From assembly GCA_026413185.1 (NCBI GenBank), contig CM048647.1:28857619-28921618 (forward strand): a stretch of 64,000 bases of DNA, in the 5' to 3' direction. This document shows, piece after piece, positions 22,469-34,430 of this stretch. The notes below the pieces were generated by a model. That model saw only the letters and a list, made by a program, of their open reading frames with translations. It did not search any database and was not told the origin of the DNA. Position 1 is the stretch's first letter; each line of letters begins with the position of its first letter. The position numbers and the translations under genes were made by a program. This DNA comes from Pueraria montana var. lobata (taxonomy: Eukaryota; Streptophyta; Magnoliopsida; Fabales; Fabaceae).

Positions 22469-23856
22469 AAAACATAATGAAAAATTCTAATAAAAAAATA
22501 ATTAAATATTTTGAAATATAATAAAATTTTGATATAAAAATACCAATAATATAAAATACTAATGTTATAAACAAAATACAAGAACCTGATTGTTAGGCGT
22601 TTCTTTTGTTGAAAAAGAAACAAAAAATAAATTTAAAATATATAAAATAATTAAAATTAATAATATAAATAATATATATTTCATCTGTATTAAGAAATAT
22701 AATAACATTTGTTATAAAATATAATAATATAATAAATAAATTACTATAAAATTATTTTTCTATTTTTTTATTTTTATAAATATTAATTATAATATAATAT
22801 AATATAATATAATACAATATAAGTATAATGTCTATGCACTAATATTGTAAAATAATTTTATACTATCATTTAATCACAAATCAACGTTGAAATGGCTTCT
22901 AAGGTATTTATTTTAAAGTTAGCAAACTTACCATATATAGAGGTTTGGGATTGGATAACTGTGTAAACTTGTTCTACACTATTAGTGCATAACCTTTTTT
23001 TCATATAATAATTTAAAAAATATAATATTAATAATATATAAATGTTTCATAAATTATAATTATAAAATTATTTTACTGTATTTATGTTTTTATGTTGTAA
23101 CTTTTTTCATCATATTATAGATGTGAAGTATTCAGTAATTATATCGATGACTGATTTTTATCGAAGAATCTAGTTGATCACCATTAATGAGGGGTCTTCT
23201 TTTTCGATCACATTTTTTTATCCATAAGATTTGTACTCAAAACCTTATTTAAAAATCTTGAACCCAATTTCATACGAAGTCTACAAATTTACTAAATTAA
23301 GAAACCCGAACCCAGTTTGCTTCAGAGTCTAAAAATTTACAAGCATAAGTATGCAAAGAGTCCAAAAAATAAAGTTTAGTACATGAAGTTAACATTGAAA
23401 GATTTGAAGCCCATCAGTAAAAAAACAGCAAAATAGGAAGAGGAGGTAAGTAGAGCTTTTCTAGACCAAATTGGCTGCCTGATATATACTCCTATTCAAC
23501 ATGTAAAGCTTCCAATTTTTGTGTTAGATGGTTACCAACACAACCATGTCATTCAAGTGTTAATTAAAATCACTTTCTCATCCCTTTGGCACCTATATGT
23601 AGGCACTAGGCACCCTTAATTACTGCAGCACGCGATCCTTGTGTCAAAGAATTTCCAAAACCATTATTCATGACTGCACAGTATAAATAGCCACCGCCCA
23701 ACCGATTATCAAATTAAAAACCACCCTATCTTCATCGTCATGATATATTATTGAACAAGAACAACCCAATAGGCATCACTAACATTAAAACACCGCCCAA
23801 CCTCCATTGACATATAGCAAATAAATTCTAGAATTATCTTGACACTTTTAGTTAAA
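22469..23856. other. Intergenic, no gene seen
   Basis: Strongly AT-rich, with no coding-like stretch or bounded repeat recognised. It contains runs such as (TATAA)n near 22790-22815. Confidence 0.5.
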
Positions 23857-24061
23857 TGTTAGAATACTCCATAATGTAATAACTAAATAACTCTAGACTA
23901 CTATTAAAGTCTAGATATCTCTAGAACTAAGGTGAAATTATTTCACCGAATTTAAGAGCCTATAAATTGGCAATGCTGCACTTGTAAAGTGAGTTTGGAA
24001 ATCAATACACTCCTACTACTGTTGATAAGAGCTACACGGCCACTTATACAAATTCCCTTCA
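23857..24061 (+). mobile_element. Possible short copia solo LTR
   Basis: The stretch begins TGTTAGAATACTCC and ends CCCTTCA. It has a TATA box (CCTATAAATTGG near 23970) and the 'aatcaatacact' type motif usual in small copia LTRs. The flanks TTAAA (23852-23856) and CTAAA (24062-24066) match at four of five bases, as for an old target-site duplication. Internal retroelement sequence is absent. Confidence 0.45.
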
Positions 24062-24231
24062 CTAAATCACCTACTAACTTTCACCAAAAAATAAATAAAA
24101 AAATAAAAAAATTCACCTACTAACTTCACTATATCTCACGCCAATCTCCATCTAACAACTAACCCATTTCCTATTCCCTTAAAATACTAACACCGGTGTA
24201 CAATGCACGTGTCATCCCCTATTATGATTAT

Positions 24232-24510
24232 GGGTCTGTTTGGGTTAATTTATCCAAAAATATTTTCAAAAGAAAAAAAAAATGGATTTCTCCATAAGCT
24301 AAAATTAGCTTATATATAAGCTAATTTGTAACTTATATATAAGTTAATTTGTAGAAAGTCTTATATCTTCTAGAAAAGCTATATGAGAGAGCTTTTACAA
24401 ATTATTTTTTATATAAACTAATTTTAGTTTATGGATAAGTTCATTTCATGTTTTTTTTCTTATTTTTTACTCATAGAAGTGATTTTGGATAAGTTTAGCC
24501 AAACAGGTCC
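24232..24510. mobile_element. MITE (PIF/Harbinger-like) abutting the promoter of the concanavalin B-like gene
   Basis: The ends are GGGTCTGTTTGG and, inverted, GGACCTGTTTGG; the interior is palindromic ('ataagctaa...ttagcttat'). The flanks are TAT on both sides (24229-24231 and 24511-24513), a 3-bp duplication. At 279 bp it shares its terminal style with the MITE inside the pseudogene. Its right edge touches the TATA-like element of the gene at 24560. Confidence 0.75.
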
Positions 24511-24520
24511 TATAAGTAGG
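24511..24520 (+). promoter_or_regulatory. Probable TATA element of the concanavalin B-like gene
   Basis: TATAAGTAGG lies 49 bases before the start codon and is conserved at 16961 in the tandem pseudogene. It sits immediately right of the MITE, so all older upstream control sequence is displaced by 279 bp. The short leader this implies is plausible for a plant gene. Confidence 0.5.
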
Positions 24521-24559
24521 TTGGTAGTGTTTAGTTAGCATCACCGAAGTTAAACAAGA

Positions 24560-25552
24560 ATGGATTCCGCAAGAGCATTCAACCTCACCTTCACCTTTAC
24601 CCTCACCCTCACCTTGTTGACATTGTCCATGGCCAAAACGGCTAAAATTGCCGTGTACTGGGGCCAGGACAAAGACGATGGCACCTTGGCCTCCACATGT
24701 GAATCTGGAAACTATGAGATTGTCCTCCTTAGTTTCCTCAACACCTTCGGTTGTGGCAGAACCCCAACATTGGACTTGCATGCCCACTGTGGCGTCCACA
24801 CCGGTATCCCATGTACCAGACTACGCCCCGAAATACAACGCTGCCAGAAAAAAGGTGTGAAAGTTCTCCTTGCCCTGGGTGGCCCAAGTGGTTCCTACTC
24901 CGTTTGCTCATGTGGGGATGCAAAAGTGATCTCCAATTACCTCTTCGGCAACTTCCTCAGCGGCCAATCTGGCCCTCTGGGAAATGTAACCTTAGACGGC
25001 ATTCATCTCGACATCCAAACCGGTGGTTCGTACCTTCACTGGGAAGACCTTCTCCGAGAACTACACAATATCAAACAAAGATGGTTCACCACCTATAAGT
25101 TCTTCTACTTGTCCGCAGCCCCGCAATGTTTTATTCCAGATCCCTACATTGACAAAGCCATCAAAACCGGCAACTTCGATTACGTTTTTGTTCGCTTCTA
25201 CAATAGCCCCACCTGCCAATATTCTTCTTCAGCCGGCGATGACGCTTCGTGGCTTCTTCTTGACTCGTGGAACGCTTGGAGCTCCTATGTTTCCTCCGAT
25301 ACCTCGCTATTCCTGGGACTACCCGCATCGCCCGATGAAGCTCCAAAGGGTGGCTATGTACCACCTCAAAATCTTATTAGTGATGTGCTTCCCTACATAC
25401 AGCAAACTTCCTCCTACGGAGGAGTTGCGCTGTGGGATAGATCCTGTGATGTTCGAACTCGTTTCAGCGACATCATCAAGCCTCAGGTTTTGCATCGGGC
25501 AAAGACGTTGTGGTCTGCTACACCGAACTCATCATGCTTCTGTGCATTCTAG
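24560..25552 (+). CDS. Concanavalin B-like protein (GH18 class III chitinase-like, probably non-catalytic)
   Basis: A single-exon gene for 330 residues. Residues 1-25 form a signal peptide (hydrophobic T/L-rich core, then SMA), so the product should be secreted or vacuolar. The rest is a GH18 TIM barrel of the hevamine class: IAVYWGQDKDDGTL (30-43), VKVLLALGGPSGSYS (100-114), DGIHLDIQ (146-153), YVFVRFYN (208-215) and GGVALWDR (287-294). The six cysteines that form the hevamine disulfides are present (47, 77, 85, 95, 190, 219), with extra ones. The catalytic DGIDFDIE motif is altered: the acid/base glutamate is Gln153 and an aspartate is His149. The same DGIHxDIQ form occurs in concanavalin B, a legume seed protein without chitinase activity, so a carbohydrate-binding, inhibitor or storage role is more likely than hydrolysis. 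The C-terminal tail (about 308-330) exceeds hevamine. The start is supported by the signal peptide. A tandem pseudogene lies at 16961. Confidence 0.93.
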   Translation: MDSARAFNLTFTFTLTLTLLTLSMAKTAKIAVYWGQDKDDGTLASTCESGNYEIVLLSFLNTFGCGRTPTLDLHAHCGVHTGIPCTRLRPEIQRCQKKGVKVLLALGGPSGSYSVCSCGDAKVISNYLFGNFLSGQSGPLGNVTLDGIHLDIQTGGSYLHWEDLLRELHNIKQRWFTTYKFFYLSAAPQCFIPDPYIDKAIKTGNFDYVFVRFYNSPTCQYSSSAGDDASWLLLDSWNAWSSYVSSDTSLFLGLPASPDEAPKGGYVPPQNLISDVLPYIQQTSSYGGVALWDRSCDVRTRFSDIIKPQVLHRAKTLWSATPNSSCFCAF

Positions 25553-25623
25553 GTAGGTCTCTACTCGTTCTAGCTATATGCATGCATGTGTATTGGACTG
25601 GATTTGGCTAATTTTTTTTTTTC

Positions 25624-25629
25624 AATAAA
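25624..25629 (+). terminator. Polyadenylation signal, concanavalin B-like gene
   Basis: AATAAA 72 bases after the stop codon, followed by T-rich sequence. It is a reasonable near-upstream element for the preceding gene. Confidence 0.55.
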
Positions 25630-25686
25630 GTCTTTATTAAATATGTATATGGGTTCATTGCGATTGCCTTGTTTAATAATATTATA

Positions 25687-26031
25687 CTACATCTAGTCCT
25701 ATATATAAGAAACAAAAATAACAATTTTTTTTTTTTAATTATAAGAAATATAGGATTATTTTTAAGTGTATTTATTGTTAATTTTTTTTATCCTTAATTA
25801 ATTGTAAGGTCTATTAATTCATTTCCTTATGAAAGTTGATGCATTTATTGAGCTATCAACAAAATAAGGTTCAAAAAAATTGTTTTTAAAAAATAATCAC
25901 CTCTTAAACCATTTACTGTCATGGATAGTTTTGGAATAAAATTAAAATTTATGACAAATTAACCAATCTAACCATTTTTATTGGTCTTGATGAATTAAGT
26001 ATTTGTTTCTTGTATATAGGACCAGAGGTAG
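25687..26031. mobile_element. Stowaway-like MITE downstream of the concanavalin B-like gene
   Basis: The ends are CTACATCTAGTCCTATATAT and, inverted, CTACCTCTGGTCCTATATAC, both followed by AAGAAACAAA. TA dinucleotides flank it (25685-25686 and 26032-26033). The 345-bp size, TA duplication and terminal form fit a Tc1/mariner-derived Stowaway MITE. It may supply or shift 3' processing signals of the neighbouring gene. Confidence 0.75.
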
Positions 26032-26033
26032 TA

Positions 26034-27642
26034 TAGTATTTGGTATCACACTTTAGAGTGCGTTTGTTACAAGTCATACAAATTTATTCTTGAGAATGTG
26101 AGCTTATAAATGTAACATTCTCATATTTGGTACAAATTATTAAAATTTATTCCGAAGCATAATAATAGTATTCTTAGGAATATCATTTCTAGTAATATAA
26201 TTTCGTCCGTAAAACAAACATCTCCTTAGTGTTAACATTGAGACCAGGCCAAATGGTAAGGAGCATGAATGTCAAAATTAAGTGAAAGGTCAGTGACTCG
26301 GTACATATAATGTTTTTTGTATTCAATCTTGGAGTATTAAACCTAACTCTAGCAGCCACTGATGGTGCATATGTGCTTGTGTAATACATTACAAGCAATA
26401 ACAATATAGATAGATAGATAATAGCATTTATTTATAAATTCAAATTTTCCAAAAGAAATAAGTAGCTACTAATATCATCACTTACAGTTGTACAAACTCC
26501 ACAGATGCATTTGCCTAAACGATAATTAACAGTGACTATGCCAATCCATTTCTTCCTATTCTTACACATCCAATCCACCAGGCACAAAAAAAAAAAAAAA
26601 GAAACATAAATTCAAAGTTCTCGAATTATCGCAGCATCGTTATAAGATATTCCAAGTTGCTATAAGATTCACAATAGCTATTAGTTTTATTTTTTAAAGG
26701 AAGAAGTGGCTCATCTATTCATATGAATAGAAATAGTTCAATACATCAAAATGCACCAGAGTAGCAACCTTAGGTGGAACCTCTTCGAGCCAAAAAATTT
26801 CCTGGAACAAAGAAAGCTAATGAAGCTATTCTATCAGCAACCTTATAACAATTTCTACCAACCCACAAAATATTCGGATGAGGGAAAAGGCTGCAAAAGT
26901 TGAAAACAATCTTGTAGGATTTCTTCAAGCAATTAATTAACAACAAAACAACAAAAGAGCACCTACATGAATACTCCATCGAAATGCCAAGGCCTCTACT
27001 TCTCTAACAATACACTCATGCATGCGGAAAGAACTGTGTAGCTGCATCTAATGGTTGAACCTTAAGGACAAGAATAGAATTTTATCTTAGTTGAGCAATT
27101 AATTTGGAATGTAGAAAAATTTTGTAGATGTTGGATTTAATCAACATGGGCATTTGGCCCTATAGTGTAACAATGGATTAGGGAGAAATTTTTCTTCTAC
27201 AAGGATTAATGATTAAAAATAGACGTATTTAAAAAAGGTTTTAGGTATAATAATCAATGCACAAACAACTTAAATGTGTCCTTTTTAATCATCGGGCTTT
27301 TGGCTCATTAGTAATTACTTGCAAAAAAAAAAAAAAATTCCAACAATAAATGTTTTTTTAGTAAATTATCTTAGTTAAAAATTAGCAACAAAAAGTGTAG
27401 AAATAATTAACTATATTATCATTTTTGGCAACTTAGAGTATATGTGAAAATTACCACAATTTTATACTAGAAATAACTATGTAAGTGGATACAAACTATT
27501 TTGTATTTTTTTATAAGTATAAATAATTTTTAGAACTAGTAAGAAAAATTCTTAGTATGTTCTGTGGTTGCAATGGTCTGATCTTCTACGTCAAAAAGGA
27601 ATTATTCTTAATATTGGTAATTAGTTAGTTTATAAAAATTAG
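26034..27642. other. Intergenic, no gene seen
   Basis: AT-rich sequence with no coding-like frame or bounded element recognised. Confidence 0.5.
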
Positions 27643-28217
27643 GTTAAATTAATCTGCAGGTCTTTATACTTTTACCAAATTTTTAATTAGGTCCCTGATT
27701 TTTTTTTTCTTTTAATTGGGTCCCTGAACTTTTATTTTATTTCAATTGGGTCCCTCATCTAATTGTTATTATGAAAAACTAACCGCAGACACTTAATTAG
27801 AGATACAGACAATGAGTTGGTGCTTCTAGAATATATTATAAGCACGACTGAGTCAATTCTGAAAGATTTTTGCAAAGTTTCAACTTCTACAGGTCAATTT
27901 AACTCAAGCATTCTTTCACAATTATTTGGCTCTCCAGAAGGTTAAAACTTTGTAGAAAACTCTCAGAATTGACTCAGTTGGACTTACAACACAGTCTAGA
28001 AGTATCAGTTCACTGTCTACACCTCTAATTAAGTGTATGCGGTTAATTTTTTATAACAACAATTAGACGAAAGAACCCAATTGAAAAACAAATAAAAGTT
28101 CAAGAACCTAATTGAAAAATAAATAAAAGTTCAAGGACCCAATTAAAAGAAAAAAAAAAGTTCAGGGACCTAATTGAAAATTTGGTAAAAGTATAGGGAC
28201 CTATAGAGTAATTAAAT
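27643..28217. mobile_element. Foldback element / long-TIR MITE
   Basis: The sequence is nearly palindromic over its full length. The left arm has CTTTATACTTTTACCAAATT, AATTAGGTCCCTGA, 'ctaattgttattatgaaaaa', CACTTAATTAGAG and GACTGAGTCAATTCT. The right arm carries the complements in reverse order, down to AAAGTATAGGGACC. Each arm is about 270 bp with a centre near 27925. There is no coding capacity. Transcription would give a long hairpin RNA. Confidence 0.75.
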
Positions 28218-28865
28218 CTACAAATTATATTTGGTATCAACTATAGTTAGTTTAAGAAAGTTCTACTTTTTAAATAATCTAAGTTGAAAATTAGAAAAGG
28301 AGAAGGATAAATCAAACAAATTAAATTGAGAAACTACACATAAAAATATGACTGCGTAAGTACATTTTATTAATTACACTATAGAAATTTCTTTGTACAT
28401 TAGAATATTTAGACAATGTTTATTATCATTTTATATCATTTAGTGATTACTGTGAATGATAACATAAGACAGAGGTAGGACATATCTTTGAGTTAAAGGT
28501 CTTGAAACTTTGTTGGATTTATGTGATGAAACATAGAGAATAAGTTATTAGTATGCCATTTGAGTTAGGACCATGTTGTGAAGTATGTGAGCTTGTGTTT
28601 GGGAAGTCATAGTTTGGTACACTTCAAGATGAACACAGGGACCACTGATAAGGTTTAGAAGGTACTGGTATCAAGTTGTGAGAGTCTTATTGTCAGGATA
28701 ACATCTTCAATGTCAGTACCTCTGTGAGGGGTTATACAAGCTCCCAATCGCTTCCCAGTTGTTCTTGATGCTTAAGGTGAATCATCAGAGATAGGTATGG
28801 ATCGATACGTCTGGTAAAGGGTTGTGGTTAAGTCATAACAAATTAGGTGACTCTTCTGCAAAATA
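28218..28865. other. Intergenic, no gene seen
   Basis: Less AT-rich than its surroundings near 28480-28850 and possibly part of the LTR fragment that continues after 29165, but I cannot align it with the other SIRE1-like LTR here. Confidence 0.3.
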
Positions 28866-29165
28866 CTTCCTCCGAATCTAAATATAAGCAAAAAAAAAAA
28901 AAACTATTTCACACTAATTAAGAAAGTTGGTTAACAACATTTAATTGTACAAATCTCAATTAAAAAATAAGTTATTTTCCTAAACTGCCCTTCATTGGAA
29001 ATTGATATCAAGAACAAGAATGAGTCATTGAAATTAAAACCCCTATTAAATTAAGGGTATTTTGGAGATAGTCTCATTAAATGAACTAAAGTTAGTTGAG
29101 ATTTGCTTATAGTTAAATCCAAAACTCAAGTCATTTTTTTTGCTTATATTCGAAGCCGGAGGGAG
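28866..29165. mobile_element. Stowaway MITE
   Basis: The ends CTTCCTCCGAATCTAAATAT and, inverted, CTCCCTCCGGCTTCGAATAT both lead into AAGCAAAAAAAA. TA flanks the 300-bp unit on both sides (28864-28865, 29166-29167). The CTCCCTCCG terminus is the Stowaway signature. Confidence 0.88.
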
Positions 29166-29167
29166 TA

Positions 29168-29636
29168 CTGCTTTGCTATTGCTTATGGTGACTGCGGTGC
29201 TTTTTGCAACAATCTTTTTTTGCTTCTGGTTGCTTTATTCTAGTCAAGACTTGATGACTTCTGCAAGTTTTGTGCTTCTAAATACTTACAGGTCTTGTTT
29301 AGAGAGTTTGCTACTTCTGAACTAAGCACTTCTGAGAACTTTGCATGATTGTTTCTTCCTACTGCTTTTAAGTACTTTGATCTGGAAAGCACAACCTGTC
29401 TTCCATGCTTCTAATCAACTCTCCTTCTAGTAGTCCTGCTTATGATGTTACAAAATCTATATCTGGAGGACTGGCATGCTTTAGACTGATGCTCCACACC
29501 TTTCTTCATGCTTTTTAATCAAGTCTATTTTATAAATCATACACTAAAAGCAAACTATTAATAACTTTTAGAGTTTGCTTCTTAAAAGTTTGTTGTCATT
29601 AAAACATTTGATTTCAGAAGGGGTTCTGCTTCAACA
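29168..29636 (-). mobile_element. SIRE1-like copia LTR fragment
   Basis: On the minus strand it begins TGTTGAAGCAGAACCCC and continues through GTTTTAATGACAACAAACTT, matching the LTR start at 21259. Only about 470 bp remain; the Stowaway at 28866 marks the other limit of recognisable similarity. Confidence 0.65.
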
Positions 29637-29869
29637 AGGAGAAGGGAAGCTACAAAGAACAATATTCGTAGTTAGAACAATGTTTAAGAGTAATAAGTTA
29701 ATCCAAGTAGACTAGACCTATCAATTAATTTTAATAAAGTAGATTTCTTAGAGTAAATTGTTGACAAACTTTAATTGTGTCTAGAGATGGAGTGATATAA
29801 CATAATTGGAACTAGAATTAAAAGATTAAGTGTTAGTGATAGTAGTAGAGTGATCAACCAATTATAAAG

Positions 29870-30727
29870 GTACCTACAATCTTAAACTTAGTTAATTAAA
29901 TTTGGATCTCACTTGAAAAAAAGTGTTGGTACCTAAACTAAGTAAGAAGAATATGAGTAAAAGTTGCTTGACTTAAGGTGGCAAATTGACTTTTAAGTTA
30001 AATAAGTGTGCATGGAAATGAAAATGGACTTGATACCTTGTACATGTAAAATTCAGCCATTTCATGATAATGGAATGCATACTTACTTGTCTTGGTTATT
30101 TTGATTGAGCTAAAGTGTTGAAGTGTTGAGAAGCTATGTACGTACGATGAATATGGAATTGAGATTGAGACATGATGATTGTAGTAAGCTTGAAGGCTAC
30201 CCAAGGATAAGGCCATGAGAGCCTGTATAAAGATGAATTGAGATTTAAGATTGGATTAATATCAAATTGATATTGAGATTGAGATTGAGAATGGTGTTGC
30301 TAAGTAAATTGTTTGTCTAATCATTATGCTTGGAACAAAGTGTTATGATATGATGGGATGTGTATGTAATGTGAAATGTGGATGGTAAGCTTGAGATCTA
30401 CCAAAAGATGTGGCCATGGGAACCTATGAGAAATGGTTGGAAATTGAGAATAATGATGACGATGATGATGATAACAACAACAACACTAAAAATAATAGCA
30501 TGTTCATAAAGTTAAGGTTTACTTCCAATACTAAAAATTTTGGGTTGTTACACAACAACAACACTAAAAATAATAGCAGGTTCATAAAGTTAAGGTTTAC
30601 TTCCAATACTAAAAATTTTGGGTTGTTACATAACAACAACACTAAAATAATAACAGGTTCATAAAGTTAAGGTTTACTTCCAATACTAAAAAAATTTGGT
30701 TGTTACATAACACCTAGGGCTGTTACA
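29870..30727 (+). mobile_element. Probable gypsy-type LTR fragment
   Basis: It contains repeated phrases like AAGCTTGA-G-CTACC...GGCCATG-GA-CCT (near 30187 and 30388) in a GA-rich context similar to the solo LTR at 50904. It ends GGGCTGTTACA at 30727, a terminus like the other LTRs here. The left boundary is not found. It contains the 78-bp tandem repeat at 30475-30708. Confidence 0.35.
30475..30708 (+). repeat. 78-bp tandem repeat, three copies
   Basis: Three head-to-tail copies of a 78-base unit, containing ACAACAACACTAAAAATAAT, GTTCATAAAGTTAAGGTTTA and TTTTGGGTTGTTACA, with anchor points at 30485, 30563 and 30641. The first two are nearly identical; the third has small indels. The period is a multiple of three, so both strands stay open through it, but there is no other sign of coding. 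Confidence 0.9.
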
Positions 30728-30799
30728 AGGAGAGTGAGTAATCTAGAATAGATTTGTCCCTTCTACATAACAAGAATGATATCTTGTAGCGTATAACCC

Positions 30800-31950
30800 A
30801 TAAGCGTTGCGTTAGTATGAGCAAAATAAAAATAAAAATGAAATAACAAAACAACAAATAAGAAGGGGGGTTTGAATTGTTTGTATGTGAACTTTTCAGA
30901 ACTCATTCACAAAACATGTTTTAATTTAACAAGATAATGAAAACGTCTAATGTTAAAAGTGTGAGAGAAAAGGAAAAAGAGAAGGAACACAAGCTACGTT
31001 CAATCCCTTCAACACGAAGATTCTGCTAACCCAACTGGTTACAAACAAGTATTCTCTAGTCCACTTTTGACTTTACAACTGCAATCTTATACCCCCAAAG
31101 ATTACAACACTCAAGTATTCTTTAACATTAAGCCTTTCCAGCCTTTCACAAACAAAAGTGTTTGAGTTACAAACAAATCAACACACAAAGAGAAGATATA
31201 CAAGTTTAAGCACATTACAAGATAAATTTGCAAAGCAAAGAATAAAACTTTAAAAGCTATCTAGTTCAGAGCACAGAGATCAAAGTATTCATTGAAGGTG
31301 TCTTGATTAAATGCACGGGAGCTCTTCACATTGCTTCAAGAACGTGTCTTGATTAGAGTAAAGAGAGAGAGAAAACAACTATCACGTCTATACCAAAAAT
31401 GTGCTAGCTTGTTCTTACGCATAGTATTACTTTTTTTAACATTCTTTTTTTTATTCTTTCTTTCTGTACTATGCCTTGATATATTCACGTTTGTTCAGAG
31501 GTTGTACTTACAAACAAAATATCCTATCTTTCAATAAATGCTATGATATTTAAACATTAGAGCAAATCAAGAAGGAATTCTACAAAGGTTTTAAGTTATA
31601 CGAGGATAGCCATCAGGGCATATATAAAACCTTAATTCAACAAGCACAGAATTAAGAGATTAGGCGCTTTGTTCGAGTTCATAGAAAACATGAATTGTAC
31701 GTTTAGTGTATGAGGCGTGTTGGATGCCTTGTTCTAATACCTTTGGATGCTTTTCTTTTAAAGGCGCGTTGGACACCACTTTTTATAAAAGCATTTTTAG
31801 CACGTTTAAGATAGAAATGTATACATTTTTGCTTTTGGACATCTAAACATATTTTCATGCTTAACAACTTCGTTGATATCAAAATATAATCACTTTTGTT
31901 ATCATCAAAACTTTGAGGAGCTAGACGTTTCATCGACTTTGGTTCCAACA
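30800..31950 (-). mobile_element. Copia-type LTR fragment
   Basis: The stretch has the layout of the LTR at 19470: a 'gaaggggggtttgaattg' end, a CTACGTTCAATCCCTTCAAC block, two AGTATTCT blocks with AGCCTTTCCAGCC, and a TGTTGGAACC terminus on the minus strand (31950) near TTATCATCAAAACT. The boundaries and the target-site duplication are not resolved. Confidence 0.45.
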
Positions 31951-34430
31951 AAAAAAGGGGAGGAGGCACTAACTCTATAAAAGCGAGCACCGACTCTATA
32001 AGAAAAACTTACTAAAACCAAGGCATCATCTAACACTAAGAGAGAGGCTGCAACTCATTTTATTTGTGTGGACTATAGAGGCAACATTACTGTTACGGTG
32101 CTAGGTAAACGCTTAAATCACGAGTCATGTTCATTCGTTGAGATGTTGAAGGAAATTTCTTTTCCGCTATGGTATATAGCTTCTATCTATATCCTTTAAT
32201 TTCCCAACAAGTATGATATTTACCTAAGTTTATGTTAATTTTATTTTATTTGAAACTTGGTTGAGAATATTTTAATATATAATATAAGCTTGAGAATGTA
32301 ATGCACAATATAAAAAATATAATAATTGAAATTAAAAAAAATAATTTAAATAGTTGAGAATATAAAAAATTATAAGCATTCAAAATTAATTAAAAACAAA
32401 AATTATAATTACACAAAAATGTTTTTTGTCCACAAAAATAAAATTAAAATTTATATAAAAACAACATATAAACATGTATCTATTTTTTTATACATTATTC
32501 AGGACTCAAATTCGTGTCTGTTAATTAAGCTGAAACAATCTCGCACCGATTAATCTACACACTTGGTGTTCCATAAAAAGCAATTGAACAGTAGCAAAAG
32601 TCCAAAAAAGTTGCTTAGTGATTATATTTGATTTTGTTTTCCTACGATGAGATTCAAACTTTAAGTCAGTACCTAAGAGAATTAATCAACTCCTCCAATT
32701 ATATTATGTGTGGTTCGGTAAATTAGCATAAAGGAACCCTTAATATATAAACGGAAAAAAAAAAAGAAATTAAATACTACTACCTAATTTTAATAGAGAC
32801 GTGATATGATTTAACTGGGAGATAGTCAACGAGATATTGGAGAAAACACGAATGGAAGTGATGGAACTCACTCTATTATGTTTCTACTGTGTTAATAGAA
32901 TCCGATTCAAACGATCCCATCATACAAGCACAAGGCGTTCTAATAAAAAAGTAGAAGAAAACAAAGAACACACGTATCAAGCTTTTTTTTGTTACTAAAC
33001 TACCCTGCCTAATAGTGGGCTGACAGACTGGCGGACCGGCCCACCATAAAGAAAAAAGGAAAAAGTTTAAGCTGCTTTTTTTTTTTTTTTGACAAAACAA
33101 AAGTTTAAGGTTCTTAATTTTTTTTTGGATTCATTAAGGTTCTTAATTTACAGTACTAACTTAAATTCACAAATTTAATTAAATAACCTAAAGTATATTA
33201 ATAACTTAACAAAAATTTAAATAAATTTTTCTATTAAAGAAATTGATTTTATAAAATAAAATAACAATAATAATAAATATGTATATTGAAAAACACAAAA
33301 AACTTAAATAAATAAATTGATATCAATCATATGACTATATGATTTTTCCTAACATTAAACATCCTCCTTCTCAACAAGTGGTCCTATGTAGTTAAAGCAA
33401 TAACATATTTTTTTAAAAGAATAATAATGTTGGCCCGGCGAGCCAACCATTTTAGCCTACCAAGTGGGTAGGTTGGGCAGGGCATGATGAAGCATGTTGG
33501 TGGGTTGAGCCACCTAGCCTACCCCACCATTTTTGGTGGGTTAGGCAAGTCGGCCTGCCACCCCCAACTCACATTGCCACCCTATTCATTGGTAGAGGTG
33601 GTAAAATATATTACTCAATCTAATGTAGTCTACCTTGATGCACGGGTCACAGATTATAACTAGTTGTGTCAAAAAGGTCAAATTCAATTCAAATTCTTAA
33701 AAATGAAGTTCAAATTTAGTGAAATATAAGAATGACAATGAATAAAGCTTGGGTATGGTACTATAGTATTCAACAATGTATAGAGTTTGGATATGGTACT
33801 ATAGTAACCATTTTCATACTCGCATTTGAAAAGAAAGAAAAAAGACCATACTTAGCCCTGTATCTTCATAGCTATCAACTTTAATCTTGATCCCCATACT
33901 TGTTGGTATCTATATACTCGTACCTATACTTGCTACTGCACTTGACTTAAATGTTGAGCCATGGCAAAAAATTTAGGGGCCTTAGGTGAAATTTATATTT
34001 AAATTTTAATTTAATATAATTTGTCAAATGTCATTTTTGTTATCAAATACGAAATTATTTTTGAAAGTTTTATAAATAAGTATTTCTAACATTTCACCAT
34101 CAATATATAGAAAGAAAAAATTCATCCAATCTATCCTTTAACATAGTTAATGTCAAATAACATTTGATAATTTTAATTAAAAAAATTTACATTCAACAAT
34201 AACAATAATTACAAACATTGTTAATAATATTTTAGAATCAATGATGTATTTGAAAAAGAATATAATCTTTTGATATAATTTAATATTTTTAGTACAATAA
34301 AAATTATTTTTGGAATTTAATTTAATTTCATTTAAATACAATGTCAATGCAAAACTTTTTTACACTAACATTTAATCCAATTCATTAATATAATGCAGAG
34401 ATGTGATGAAATCCTATTAAATAATATTAA
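31951..34430. other. Intergenic, no gene seen
   Basis: AT-rich sequence. A GC-richer patch at 33425-33590 has GGTTGGG/CCAACCC-type inverted motifs typical of legume hAT-derived MITEs, but clean ends were not found. Confidence 0.4.
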
